DNA from: Eumeta japonica
Taxonomy: Eukaryota > Arthropoda > Insecta > Lepidoptera > Psychidae
Assembly: GCA_005406025.1 (NCBI GenBank)
Contig: BGZK01001453.1
Coordinates: 85,736 to 149,735, forward strand
Length of the DNA: 64,000 nucleotides
Direction of reading: 5' to 3'
Part shown: positions 11,830 through 24,105 of the stretch, in pieces
Position numbering within the stretch: the first letter of the stretch is position 1
Layout of the letters: every line of letters starts with the position of its first letter
Position numbers and translations under genes: made by a program
The notes under the pieces: model-generated
What the model was told of the DNA's origin: nothing
Seen by the model: the letters and a program-made list of their open reading frames with translations, nothing else
The model's database searches: none

Positions 11830-12810
11830 TTGATCTAAACACATAACACTAAGAAACTGTGTTGAACTCAATATTTATTATTTTTCTCTGATAATTAAAG
11901 TATTTTTTATTCCGACATACCAAATTTACCTCCTTGTGTAAACCTCATAACCAAAAGTCATAATCTACTCGTATATCCTTTTATTATTATAATTATCAAA
12001 GATGAATAATTAAACAGTAAAAATACACTACAAAACATCTTCTTTTTGCAATGTCATTATCTCTAATGATTTTTAATACAGTGAAACAAAATTTAACAAC
12101 AATATGCAGTCATGCTAACGCCATCACGTTTTAACTACAGTCCAATTATGCCAACTTAATATGATATCGATTCAGGTTCGAGTCGAATTCGACCGCATTT
12201 TACGTATTACACAAACGTTTCGTACTCACTTTACAGCTGAAGCAAATTAGAAACGACATTGCTCTGTATTCGTACAAACGCTTAACGAACAACTTACAGC
12301 TCCCAATAATAATAAGCATGCTTAGTCAGCATAATATTTAAAACGTACCGACTTGGTATTTTATGTACATCGGCGGGCGGGTTCAGTTAAATAAATGGTT
12401 TAATTCAACGAAATCGATAAAGGAGTTGCAATGACAGAACAGTTGTAAAAATAAAATGGTTGAATGAAATCTATAAAACAGTAAATTTTTTTCTAGCACA
12501 AATTATTGCTAATAAGAATTGGCAACGCTAAGAAAACTTTTTCGTTACATGACGACATGGATTCAATGCGCATTTTAGTACACATTCTTCTCACATCGAG
12601 TTGTCAATGGCTTTTATTATCTCTATTACTTTATTATATTAGATAATATGACAGCACAACGTTGATTGAGCGTATAGCTAAGCCAGCTTAAACTAATATT
12701 TACGCTTTAAATATCGCTTTGATTCTGTTATTAAATTTATGTCTCATCACCACTATTGACATAAAGAAATTCGGGAGCGCGTAACCTTTACACTGGATTG
12801 AAGTAGATTT
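11830..12810. other. Unassigned AT-rich DNA
   Basis: No open frame, repeat or RNA gene that I can support. Confidence 0.45.
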
Positions 12811-12819
12811 TTTTTGTTT

Positions 12820-12997
12820 AGGATAGGATATAGGATGTTTTGTGGTAGGATATTACAACTAGAATATATAGAATTCAATAAGCGAAATTCAGTAATATAG
12901 ACCGTGTTCAGGACTTTGATTTAAAGATAGATCGCCCGATAAAAAATTGAAGCAATTCGTTCTATGTTGACCCGGGCGGAGCCGGAGGCACACCTAG
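12820..12997 (+). mobile_element. Helitron-like 3' end fragment
   Basis: Ends 'acccgggcggagccggaggc', then 'acac' and CTAG (12,994-12,997), followed by T. GC-rich inverted-repeat-like sequence just before CTAG matches the 3' terminus of many lepidopteran Helitron-like elements. The 5' end is not located; 'ggataggatataggatg' near 12,822 belongs to the body. Confidence 0.5.
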
Positions 12998-12999
12998 TT

Positions 13000-13935
13000 A
13001 TCGATGATATAATATCATTGACAATGTAATATTAATAAACACATTAGGACATTCAAGTTGAATTTTACGAATATCGTCTTGGAATTTGAATATTTGACAA
13101 ATTTAAATTATAAATATTAAAAATGCCTAACCGGTATATAACCCGAAAGTTTGCAGTTACTCTAAAGTCGCGTCTAGAGTCTAGTTTTAACCTTTAAAAT
13201 CTTGTAGTACATTGCGGTTCTCATTCAAGCATGCTGGTGACGTATGATCAAATCAACACGCAAGGGATCAAGTTTGGTGTTGCGTGTTAGCCTCCTGCGT
13301 CGGTGACGCTATCGTCCATCGCTGATCTAGTTGACTGTTTTCGATGTACAACCTCATGTATCATATATAATTGTTATGTTAAGTGCAGGTAAGATAAAAC
13401 TTTCGGTATTCTCTCAATCGTGTACTCATGGCGGGTGTTAAAAGCTAGGATGCAAATGAGTTTCTCGGCAAAAAAGAATTATTTGTGAATTTTTGTTGAC
13501 TAATTGAATAATATTTATAATAATATAAATTCCCGTCGATATTCCAGAAGGGCAGGCGGAGACTATACATTTCCACATGGTACGATATTCGCATATCACT
13601 CTTTCTTCACCGACATCCATTAATCTCTCAACGCAATCTGGTCGGTTTCTGATGCTTAAAATTTGGCCCTTTTTCATTGTGCCATCAATACTTGATCGTG
13701 AAAAAAAATACGATCTAAGATTTCACGCAGAGAAGACTATCTGAAATGACGCATACACTCTAGTGTTGAATACTAAATTACTTTCCGTAGATCAACTCAG
13801 TTTATGACGCCCGAACGGCTGGAGCTGGCAGCAGAGCTTTAAGCTTAATCTTCCGGTCATAAACCCAGCTTTCGTCGTGACTGTAAGTTCGCCGACTGAC
13901 ACCTTCAAACGAGCGTCAGCATCTAGAAATAGTAT
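13000..13935. other. Unassigned DNA with mixed composition
   Basis: Contains a 79-codon minus-strand open frame (13,438-13,677) with no recognised motif, and stretches of near-balanced composition. No element is classified. Confidence 0.4.
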
Positions 13936-13937
13936 GA

Positions 13938-14060
13938 GCGGCGACGGCTCGGTGGATAAGTGTGTCGCCTTCTAATGAAGAAGTGCTGATTTGGATTCTG
14001 GTCACGAGCGAATTAACCGATGATTTTTTAACTGGTGTCAAATTATACCACTCGTTGAGC
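13938..14060 (+). repeat. Possible tRNA-derived SINE head
   Basis: A box-A-like phrase GGCTCGGTGGATAAGTG (about 13,946-13,962) lies about 40 bp upstream of a box-B-like phrase GATTTGGATTCTGG (13,988-14,001), the spacing of an RNA polymerase III internal promoter. The cloverleaf is not foldable, so this is not a tRNA gene. The call is weak. Confidence 0.3.
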
Positions 14061-14712
14061 GCATTACGCCAGGTATTGCTATCGGATTATTGCCAATTGG
14101 CTATTAGCTACCCACCTAAGTCAGCCTGGACGACTTAATATCTCAATCCCTCAATCTGAAATAAAAAGATTATAGGGAGATGCGCCTGTGCAATGGACAG
14201 ATTAAAGCGTGATACAAAGACAAATCGTATATCGTATAGTCGACAGTCCTCACTTTTCACACTTGACATGCAAAATGTACATTGACCTTATAAAAACAAC
14301 AAGCAAAATATCGATTTCCATTGGCGCAAGGACATCTTGAGACGTGATCGAATAAAAACTCCGAGAAACTCGTAACACGAATTGACGCTTTTTCAACTGC
14401 CGTTCACCGCCGAATTAGTGATGCTCGATAAGAGTATTAGCTCTGCTGCTTTTTCAATGAAAAATGTACGAAATTTATTTAATATCAAAACTCCTACGTT
14501 TGCCTGTTTTGGCTGTGTCAATAGTCTGGTATCTATGGCGTCCTGCTCTGGGGACCTGTCGCATATATTCATAGATTTTTTTACTGCACAATCATATGTA
14601 GTTCCCATTCTATCGTATACTATGCTTTTTCGCGAATAATAATTTTTGACGAATCTGTTGTTTAACCGCGAATTTTAATTACGATCTTAGAAAAGAAAGA
14701 AAAGCTTCAAAG

Positions 14713-14790
14713 GTCGGCGGTGGGTTGCATGATGCATGTTTACTGCATGTCACAGGCAAGCATCTAATATATAGTTCTGGCGAATTAAAA
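14713..14790 (+). mobile_element. Penelope pseudo-LTR scrap
   Basis: 'tcggcggtgggttgcatgat' and the following bases up to 'caggcaagcatc' and 'tctggcgaatt' match the right end of the Penelope pseudo-LTR and its 3' tail (compare 8,160-8,235). Only about 75 bp remain, an extreme 5' truncation, and the terminal CAGGCAAGCGTC carries one G-to-A change. Confidence 0.8.
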
Positions 14791-15337
14791 AAATTGACCT
14801 GGAATATCTCTTAAAAGTAAGTTTATAAAAATTCCTCTGACGTTTCAGCTACGAAAATTTAATGCATATAAGAAGAGATATAGAAATGTTTAAGAAACAT
14901 AATGATAGACGTAAACTCAACATTAGAAATGAAAATAAACTGTGTTTACATGTCAGTCGACTACACAAAGTTACGAGTTAATTTACGGGGCTCTGTGTAC
15001 GCGTGTTCAATAAAGCCCGTATGGATATATAAGATATATCTTATATTAATTTAAGTACATTAGTAAACAAATACCCAGGAAAAAAGGATATTGTAAAATT
15101 TCCGAATATCTAGTCGACAAATATCCATAAGCGTTACCACCTCGAGTTTTTGACGGTTTATTTAATTATGTGTTAATTTTATATGGGATTATAGTTGCAC
15201 ATGATAAAATCAGAGGAAAGATATCTTAAGCATTTTGCTCGTTGTTAATAAGGGAAAACTATTTTTTTTTATAAGGAGTAAAAAGGTAAATTTATACAAC
15301 ACTAACCTCCATCAGCGGTTCTATCTATGCAGACAGA

Positions 15338-15401
15338 TTGAATTCCTTCATGTTACGTATTACGGTCTCATTACCGTAATATAAAAAATGAAGGAATTCA
15401 A
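15338..15401. repeat. Nested perfect hairpin
   Basis: TTGAATTCCTTCAT (15,338-15,351) and ATGAAGGAATTCAA (15,388-15,401) form the outer 14-bp stem. ATTACGGT (15,359-15,366) and ACCGTAAT (15,373-15,380) form an inner stem. The two stems are separated by short asymmetric internal loops. Confidence 0.9.
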
Positions 15402-15409
15402 CCGTATTA

Positions 15410-17003
15410 CCAATTCCGGTCCTGTTCTCGTTGACGATTTGTCTCATTTGCGATTACACTTTCGTGGTTTCGGTTTTTTTGAGTACTTGTTACTTTGGGT
15501 TGAGTACTTGTGAGTTCGGTTTTTTGTCTCTTGTTATTCCGATTCCAATCACAATCGTGATTCTAATTTTGATCGCAAGGTGGATGTCAACCTTGATCCC
15601 GTTATTGGTTTCGTCCTCCTGGTTTCGGCTCTCGATTGTGCTCTTTATCCTATTTGCAATTTTCAATTCCGCTAACAGGTCACAGTTATAGTTTGTAAGA
15701 AGCCGGGGAAAATGCTAGTATAGAACTAAAATTTACACTATACCACTCGAGGATAGGATAGCTTTCTATGTACGAAAAAAATTGTAGAATCTGTAATAAC
15801 ACAAACATGCAGATGAAATCAAAGCGAAATGTTAATAGTCTATTTTACTCTGGGAGCTTCTTATCAATCCAGTAATTATTAGAATCGATTTAGAAGATTG
15901 GTTCAATAGTCAATGACGAGGTGTGCAAAATCGTACCATGGGGAAATCTATATTCTCTGCCTACTCTGCTGGAAAATAGATGTGAGTTTATACTACTACG
16001 ATTATTTAAAATACATAGACAAGATCAATTACGAATGCTGGTTTCCTTTGTTAGAGGTTTTACCATTCATGAGTACAATGTATTGCAAGTTTCGTATTAA
16101 TTGGAGGTACGATTTAAAAACGCAAAAAAAGAAATACACACTAATTTCTATATATTACACAACCCTACTTCCCTCACATAATTTTGAAAGGCAAATCTAA
16201 TTCAATCCCCTTAATTCCGAAAAAAAAAACAAATTACGCTCACATACATATACAAACAACTACATAATGAGAAATCAATGTAGCTAATTAAGAAAGATCG
16301 GTCAAACCGTTCTAAATTACAAAGGAATATACCGACAGACAAATAGTAGCCTATCATTTGCTCTTAGTGTATATCAATTTTATCACGAGCGATTAAGCCA
16401 TTCTTAAGCTATAAAAATAAAAACATACGTACAGAAAGACATACAGAGAATAGAACATTTTTTGCAAAATAAGATTTTCTGACTGAACATCAATTTTTGT
16501 CACGATCGGTAAAGTTGTTCTTAAATTATAAAGAAGCATACAAACTGACAGACAAAAAGCCTATAATTTACGAAATTGCACGTTCTGATTATAAACCAAT
16601 TTTTGTCAACATCTGTGAATTTTTTTGAGTTATAAAACAAAATACAAACAGACAGACTGATGAACAATAACCTATCATTCGCGCAATCACATGTTCTTAC
16701 TGTATATCAATTTTCAGAAAGACTGGTCAAACAGTTCTAAAGTTATGAAAAAAAACATACAGACAGACAGTGGCTATCATGTGCCCAATCAGATACTCTT
16801 TCAGTATAACTCTTTCAACACAACAAGTCAAGCTGTTCTTAAGTTACAAAAGGACATACAGGCAGACAGAGAGACATAAATTTTATAATTGATAGAATTG
16901 AGATAAGTTAGTCATAAAACGAATATCTATATCGAAATCTTCCAAAAAAATGAATATACAGACAGACGCTATTGATTTATATAGTAGTATAGACAGAAGA
17001 TTA
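15410..17003 (-). mobile_element. Non-autonomous Helitron-like element, copy 2 (inverted)
   Basis: Read on the minus strand it starts at 17,003 with the same TCTATACTACTATATAAATC as copy 1. It continues through the minisatellite (16,960-16,270), the shared unique part (for example 'tctgtaataacacaa' at 15,791, inverse of 'ttgtgttattacaga' at 4,091) and the GATTC word array (about 15,690-15,410). The clear CTAG end of copy 1 is not found at the expected place, so the left boundary is approximate. A plus-oriented 'gaagccggggaaaatgctag' at 15,698-15,717 suggests another element end nested here. Confidence 0.6.
16270..16960 (-). repeat. ~105-bp minisatellite, seven units, inverted
   Basis: Same unit as at 2,906-3,660 but on the other strand, marked by 'gacagac' blocks near 16,333, 16,435, 16,545, 16,650, 16,760, 16,860 and 16,955. 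Units contain 'atcggtcaaaccgttc' and 'atcacatgttctta' phrases. The open frame 16,691-16,879 is a repeat artefact. Confidence 0.85.
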
Positions 17004-17084
17004 TCATATAACATTATATAATGCCCATGAAATTGTAGATGTCTTGAATTTATTTTATTAACGAGGTATAAGAGAAGAACCTCA

Positions 17085-17335
17085 TTTGCAGAACAAAGGA
17101 GAGCCACGGGATAGCATACACGAGACTCGTATAGCTGCAAGGTCGGCAGGGCCATGGGGTTGGAGAGTTAGTACCCGGTTACGGCACCCACGGGAACACA
17201 CGGACAAATCGGATTCTTATTCTGGACGTCGCGCTGCATTAACGCCAAATCATAGCGCTTGCTCGGGGTTTCGCCGCTGCGAATATTGTGATTAGTCCGG
17301 GCCGCGCCAGCTGACCTTCCGAGTGTTATAGGTAT
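17085..17335. other. GC-rich island 1
   Basis: An abrupt CpG-containing patch in A+T-rich DNA. The plus-strand frame 17,086-17,295 is open (Arg/Ser-rich) but has no recognised domain. It could be an exon, a regulatory element or part of an unrecognised transposon. Confidence 0.4.
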
Positions 17336-17514
17336 CGATTGGATTATTAATTTGTAAATGTATTTATAATATGGTAGCTAGTCTCTCTTCTTTGTTCGAT
17401 AGTAATAATGAATAAAAATTGTTATATCAATTGGCTGCATTTGAGAACGATATTCCTTATCACACGACACGCCACTAGGGCAGGCCACAATAACGATATG
17501 TAAGCGTTACCATG

Positions 17515-18370
17515 GTGTAGGACATTTGAAGTATAGAACAACTATTTTCGCCCGAGAATCAGTTGTATGACTTAGCGAAAATGTTTAGCATCAAGTCAAG
17601 CGCCGTATCTCCGTGTTCAATTTTGTCCTAATAATTTATTTTTTATTATTCTTTAATTACTTTGAAAGATTTTAATAATTTCATTGTTATTCTTAATATA
17701 ATCGCTAATACTTTTATATTAAAGGCAATCACTGTATGATAATTTTAATACGTAACTTCGAAAAGAACGGAATAGTTGTGAAGAACTTTAAAAAATCTTG
17801 TTTGCTAAAACATTTTATTTGCAAACAGAAATCAAGAAATATCGATGCAAAAAGAAAGACATGTTATTATCTATTTCAAAATTTTTTTATTGAAAATATT
17901 TTTATGAAGTTAAATATAATTGTATTTATTCTCTCAGCATTTAACTTTTTTAACTAATAATAATTTTTTATTTTTTATGTTTTTTATGCTTAAAACAAAT
18001 TATACTACTTTTTGTTTATTATTAAGTTAATAAGATATGCAATTAATTGTATTGGAACGTAATTCCTTATTTTAATGAATTTCGGGAAAACGCCATTTAC
18101 TTGTTTATATATTCAACTATAGAAAAACAACAATTTTTTTGGAGCAGTGCCCTCTATGTACAGATTATATTATATTTTTATCACATAAAAATAATCATAA
18201 GTCAATTTAAATTAATGGAATTATAAGTAAATATTAAAAAAATAATTTTAAAATTCAATAAAAAACATATTTCAATATTTCTATTTATACCTCATTTATT
18301 ATATTATAGTTTATATTAAACCTCTACCAAAAAACAAAAGGAACTTCGTTCCGACCGCGTGTCCCCGACA
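17515..18370 (+). repeat. Long dispersed repeat, copy 1 (SINE-like head)
   Basis: Matches 32,075-32,800 along its length: 'ttcgcccgagaatca' at the start, 'tacttttatatta' and 'aacattttatttgcaaacag' in the middle, 'gccctctatgtaca' near the end, and 'ggaacttcgttccgaccg' with 'tgtcccc' as terminus. No coding capacity. The second copy preserves a tRNA-like promoter in the head that is eroded here. Confidence 0.7.
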
Positions 18371-18374
18371 CACC

Positions 18375-19010
18375 ACCTGTCCTTGTTATATTTTAAAACG
18401 TAGAATTTCGTATGAATTCTTTCTAAATATTATGAATGATTGACAGACGGACGACACTTTTAAAAACTAAATATATAGGCACATTAAATAATACTGAGTG
18501 TCTGTGTTTGTTTATGCGGCCTATTCTCTGAAATGACAAAACCGTAGACATAGATCAATTTTTTGTAGTAAAGAATAGCATGCGCTTTATACAAAAAAAA
18601 AAATCATAAAAGTAGCAATAACGTTCGAGGGAAGGCCAAGAGCACCGTCGGGGATAACATTTGAATAGACAATAAGACCAATATCGAGATCTAAAATGCC
18701 ATCGGGACAGAGATTGGAAATAAGAATTGCTAATAATTAAATCGCAGGTAACAGCTAGAATTTAATGAATTAACATTTTTTAGAACACTTATTATGCTGT
18801 TTTAAGTGATAAAATTTTATTGCTACGAAACGTAGTGGTAATAAAAAAATTGTTAGAAAGGCGACAACATTAACTAACAAATTCATCTTTTCGATTCGTA
18901 TGCATTAAGCTTGGGCTACATTATACGAGTACAAGGTCTTTTCATGCATTTGAGTAAATTTCAGTTTCACTATTTCCAGTTCGACTATTTTATATTTTCA
19001 GTTCTGTTTT
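18375..19010. other. Unassigned AT-rich DNA
   Basis: No gene or classifiable repeat seen. Confidence 0.45.
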
Positions 19011-19013
19011 CGG

Positions 19014-19195
19014 TATAGCTCTACGTCCGCTGCAGTCCGTCATCGGGACTCCGTATATTAAAGTCCAGGCGTCGCCGATCGAAGGGCGTCCGTCTTGCAT
19101 TTCCCGCGCGTGCGCCGCCCGGCCGGTTAGTTATATCAAATTTTACCGCCGGCTTTAAATCAAGCGGGACGTGCGCGCGCGTTATGTTCCCCTCG
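19014..19195. other. GC-rich island 2
   Basis: CpG-rich patch (phrases such as 'cgcgcgtgcgccgcccggcc' and 'gggacgtgcgcgcgcg') with no open frame of useful length. A regulatory or promoter element is possible; no TATA or initiator arrangement was convincing. Confidence 0.4.
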
Positions 19196-19199
19196 TAAA

Positions 19200-20350
19200 A
19201 AAAATATTATAAAACGTTTCCCCATCGGTTGCGTGATTTACTACTCGGCCTTATTGAACAAAAACGGATGAGTCTATTTTTAACAGGAACTTCTGTTTAA
19301 ATAACGCTTTATACAATGAAACGTAACGGGCTGTTAACGAAGGTGCTTTGTACTAGGAGACTATGCAGTGTTAATGTATCATATTGAATTTTGCACTGTA
19401 TCATGTTTTACATGACTCTGCTGCAAAGGCATATACTTAGATACCCTCCCACAATGTCTTTGTTTCAGATTGAGGGATTGGACCTTGGAACTTCAACGTA
19501 TACCTAATGCAAGTTAGGAGACATTAAGGACTATTATAACCAATACTATAACAAAATCCCCAGACCGGCGGATTAACGTGATACTTGAAGAAGAATTCAC
19601 AATATCGCATCGAGTAGTTCGATTTTAATTGATCACATAGCTCATGGTCATGATTTGAGAAAGCTCTTGATGGCTTGGCCGCACATGCTTCTATATAGCA
19701 TTTTGCTATAGAAACTGAAAAATTAAAATACGATTATTTGAACTTTCGTTTTTATCTAGTCTCCACTATGCCTGTTTTAACGCTTGTATTTCTATGTCTT
19801 GTATCCTGTCAGTCGGTCTAACTCTTGCAGTGTTATTCTTTAAAGTGCCATCAATATGAACTGCGTAATACCTTCTGGAGCGCATCTTGCCGACCCTTCC
19901 ATCACACGCATTCGATTTTTATATTTTTTCTTCAGTCCATTTTATATCTTTACTCCAGAATGCCAAACCAATTCAAATACCTTTTTTAATTCTAGTCACT
20001 AGATCTCAATTTAAACCACACCGTTCTCTAAGATCATCTATTCTATATATTTTATATAAAAGCCACTCCACTCAAACTACCCAAGAATCGCAATTCCATT
20101 GCCTTTATTTTACTTTCTTATATCTTCTGCCACGTTAAATTTTCACTATCCTAAATAAGTGTATTATAAAGAATTTCATAATAGTGAAATAGCACTTGTT
20201 GTGAAATAGTTTTACTGGCCTTAACAACAAGTAAGGACCAAGTTATTGTGTTTTAATTCATTACCTGAAAGAGATTATCATCTCTTTCAACTCCTACGGC
20301 GACGGCGCAAGGATTACTCAGTGGTTCGTGTATAGCAGGCATTTCATAGA
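19200..20350. other. Unassigned DNA
   Basis: Ordinary A+T-rich sequence. The 83-codon plus-strand frame at 19,887-20,138 has no recognised domain. Confidence 0.4.
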
Positions 20351-20363
20351 TAACAAACATACA

Positions 20364-20403
20364 GACAGATATGTCCGCCAATAACTTGGTGGACATATCT
20401 GTC
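20364..20403. repeat. Perfect 13-bp hairpin
   Basis: GACAGATATGTCC (20,364-20,376) and GGACATATCTGTC (20,391-20,403) are exact reverse complements, with a 14-nt spacer that pairs further (CCA/TGG). Confidence 0.9.
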
Positions 20404-20679
20404 CTCTTATGCCTGTATCTTATACGTTTATGGGTGACATACACTTCAGTAAATGCGCTATTATATGCAAGCACTCCTGCATTATCTATATATTTATATA
20501 TAGGAATTATAAGGTCGTTATCAGTTTACTGATCACGCTAAAACATGAGTATGATTTTACGTAAATAATTTTTTGCATTACGTAATAAGCATTTTCCAGA
20601 TGTATGAGTGTACAAAAACCTCCTATATTTTTTTCAATTTCTTTATAATATTTCATAAGACTACTTCATACATCCCACC

Positions 20680-20985
20680 CATTTTTGGAAATCCCGCTCG
20701 TTCATCCCAGCTCTTAGATTCCCTAAGTCACTGAATAAAAATTTTCGTATAAAGTTTTCCTACGACGCTAATGACACTTGTAAGGCGACAAATTCCGCAG
20801 ACCTATCGTAAACCTTTTCTTTATGAAGGGGTACTATGACGGCTTTGTATCAGTCATTAGGTATCCTACCGCTTTTACAGAGCTTGTTAAAGAACCGGTA
20901 CAGTGAGCTTGTCGTTATATTCCCGCAATCTAAAGCATCTCTGGCGCAGCCCTATCACATCTGCCTTTTCACGCTTTCATATTTA
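20680..20985 (-). pseudogene. LINE reverse transcriptase N-terminal remnant
   Basis: On the minus strand one frame reads LYRFFNKLCKSGRIPND, stop, YKAVIVPLHK, then an eroded stretch with another stop. This matches the N-terminal reverse transcriptase signature of non-LTR retrotransposons: a 'W/F..G.IP..W..A.I.P..K' pattern followed by the region where 'NYRGISLL' is expected. The Trp codon of 'DW' is a stop here. Upstream frames are disrupted and no endonuclease or later RT motifs adjoin, so only a short dead fragment remains. The clade cannot be assigned. Confidence 0.7.
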
Positions 20986-20989
20986 TTAT

Positions 20990-22680
20990 TGTCATCGTTA
21001 TTCATTCCTATGGTCTCACTCCCTTTATATACCTTCAAAACAAGATCGATAGCTTACCAAGTTTTTAATAATCATAAAAACGTAAATTAAAAAAAAATGT
21101 TAGTTATTAAAAGATTATTAACTCGTTTTTCTCCAAATCTAATCAACTTAGCTAAAAAAAACCTTTTGGAATGTAGGAAAGCTATTAAAATCGTTAATTT
21201 TTTCCGAATATTTTTTTTATAGATCAATTAATTAAAGTAGATAAAAATTTGTAAATAGTACTAAGTTTTGGGGTTGGTTGGCAAGTTCTACTATTTTTCA
21301 GATTTATTATTTAGTGTAATTTAGTTTATAAACATTCGATAAATACTTGGCACATTGATTTGAAATTCCGCAAATGTGTCTGATCTCGATAGCAGTACTG
21401 ACGTATGCAGCTTTCATATGTAAATATCGTTCCGGTTCGGAATAATCGATTTTGCATTCGATTTCTGGTATACGATTGAGCTGAAATTTTCCATACGTCT
21501 GGAAATTCGTTAACGGAAAATTCCATAATCTGTTAAGTTTTACAGGAGGATCGTCAAAGACTTTTGCGTTTGATAATAGAACATTACTTTAAAAAAGTAC
21601 AACCTAAGGCTGCAGGTCCGTCTGCTTGCCAGGGAGTTTACCGGAAAAGAAATAATATTGACTGCATTCAAATTCAGCGAGAAATAATAAAATTGAATGC
21701 ATATACGTAAAAATAACTTTTATAACTTATACTAAATTGCAATTAAATTAAAAAAGGCGACTATATATAATTATTTCTTTTCTCAAAGGTAACCTCGAAT
21801 ACTATAACTATATTCATATTACGTATTATTTTTACTACAATGAAACAACTTTTTTTTTAATTTTAAGGTCTAAACTAAAAATACGGTTGCTAGTCTAACA
21901 TTTCAAGTTATCAGATATAATAAATACAGTTAAATAGTATATTTTTGTATAAAAGAATCTGAGAAAAGTGAGAGTCATAAAAAACTACCAATCAGGAACA
22001 GTATTAAATACGCATAGTGACATATTTTTATTACCATTCAAGATTATATTTTTGTATAGCTCGTAAGTGCAAAAGTTTCTACATTTATAAAACTTTTTCT
22101 TGCAATTCGCTTTAACTTCTGCGGTCGATACGCAAATTCGTGATAGCAGTATATATCAGAGCAACAGCACCTTTTGAGCTAATGCTAAATAATGCTGCGA
22201 CTGTGATCACAATGTGGAGTTTTTCGTGTTACGATCGCACACGATACGATAAATATTTCGCAGCAAATTTCTGATCGTAAAATATTCTTTCCATCTCTTT
22301 GTAACATTTTATGGCACCTAAAAAATTCTTAGAAAGTCTAACTCGAGCTAAGTTGTTACTACTATGCCATCAAAACATATAATTAATATTAATAGAGTGC
22401 GATCGGTAAGAGCAAATTTAAAATGAGAATTAAAAGGAAAACTAAAAATTAAAACTACTTCAAAAAACCTTGAAACTAAAAAGTTAATAATATTTTTTGA
22501 TTAATTAAATATTTAAAATACCTGCTTAATCAATTTTTTTTTTAGATTGGGTGTCAGCCAACAAAGGTTTGCTTGTACGACCTCCCGCCTCATGGGTTAT
22601 TTTATGAATAAAAAAAATTATGTGTTCAAATGTTTTGTAGATTTTAACAATCATTTAAAACTTTTTAGTTTAAGGGCTTT
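20990..22680. other. Unassigned AT-rich DNA
   Basis: No gene or classifiable element. A 66-codon minus-strand frame at 21,326-21,526 has no recognised motif. Confidence 0.45.
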
Positions 22681-22689
22681 TTAAAGGGT

Positions 22690-22975
22690 GAGATGATGAT
22701 ACTTAGACGCAAACACCTGAGTATCTAACAAGAAAAAAGAGCTCAAACAAATTATACGTTCCTATAATATTCGTGGATAACCTTCCTTGGAATCCTAAGA
22801 TCAGATCCTAATTTGGTGTATGCAAGACCATTGGGTATACCGTTTTCAACAGAAAAAAAAATTTTCAAAATCGTTTCACAATTGATGAAGATATCAGGTA
22901 ACATACAAACGAAAAATGCAGACGAATTGATTACCTCTTCTTTTTTTTTAAAGTCGGTCAAAAAGTGAGATAATT
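22690..22975 (-). repeat. Lepidoptera-type dispersed repeat (minus strand)
   Basis: On the minus strand the block starts 'ttttgaccgactttaaaaa' and continues 'gaggtaatcaattcgtct', 'tgttacctgatatcttcat' and 'caattgtgaaacgattttg'. I recall this order of phrases as a very common dispersed repeat in moth and butterfly genomes. The minus-strand open frame 22,752-22,961 lies within it and is not a gene. Confidence 0.55.
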
Positions 22976-22979
22976 TCTC

Positions 22980-24100
22980 GGAAGTTACTTGGCGTGCAAA
23001 TAACTGTTTTTACTTTCGTTAATGGATTTATGTAGAAAAAGATCCGTAAATTACGCAGATATAAAGTAATTTAATAAATCTTTCGGTTTCAAATAACAAA
23101 AATTTATTTTAATGTATCAAACGCAAAACTTTTATGTTCACTTATTTCGATGTTTATAATGAATTGAAAGTATTTAAATATATATACATTATATTGCGTT
23201 TACGTTCGAGATGGTGATTCGCCACTTCTTCGTGTGAGCCTACAATGTTGCAGCAGCTGTCAAAATAAGATACACTGCGGACAATGTATGTAAGGAATGG
23301 GCTGTATGCATAATTCAAATTTGCAAATTTGCCTCTTTATGGGTCACTGCACTTCATGAAGGTGTTTCGACCTAGGCATTTCTGTTGAATATCTAGTACC
23401 CGGCTTATTTGAATTTGTAATCAGAAACCTTCAACTGTTCATCTGACCGTGTTGGACAACGACAACAAATTAAAATCGTTTATGGCTACATATAATGCGA
23501 AGGCTTCTTGTTCATATCGTTGCGACTGAAACTCTTTATAACATAATTTGATATACAAAAAGATTTTATCCTTGAAATGACACAGATATTTTCTAACTTG
23601 TCGCTGTGAAAACTAATGAATACCGTTTCCAGTCTGATTCAAGAAAATCGAAATTTCATCTTATATTAACGTTTTAAGATCCTATAAATCTATCTAGACG
23701 AATATCCAAGTAATGAGTTGTATGAGTGTGCACGTGTATGTGTATGTAGGAGATTATGCAAACTTTCGTAACATTTGAACGATTTAAACAAACGAAACCC
23801 AGTTTACGGCATCCTAAAGGACTCTACTTAGACTTCCTAAAAATGTGAACTGATTCAGCCAGGTAAATTTTGAGAAACCTTAAAAAAAATTTGCAAAGAA
23901 ATGTTTTTTTGCAGTATTTTTAGACGACTATACCGATAGACACAAGAATTTTTAAAAACCTTTACACTAAAAAGGTACATCGATTGCCATGCATAAAAAT
24001 TAGTTGATTTGTTGAAAATATATAGTTATAGAAAAACTTTTCCAAAAAAAAAAGAGGTTTTTAGAATATTTTCAAACTATTCTATGGATAAATTTCGAAT
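22980..24100. other. Unassigned AT-rich DNA
   Basis: No gene or classifiable element seen. 'gtatgagtgtgcacgtgtatg' near 23,720 is a short GT-rich run. Confidence 0.45.
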
Positions 24101-24105
24101 TGTAA

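Noticed and set aside
11573..11842. 89-codon minus-strand frame rich in His and Thr
   Set aside because: It is the translation of a GT/CA simple repeat.
15388..15401. EcoRI-like GAATTC palindromes flanking 15.34-15.40 kb considered as a cloning junction
   Set aside because: The identity extends well beyond the six-base site and an inner stem is also present, so a natural fold-back explains it better.
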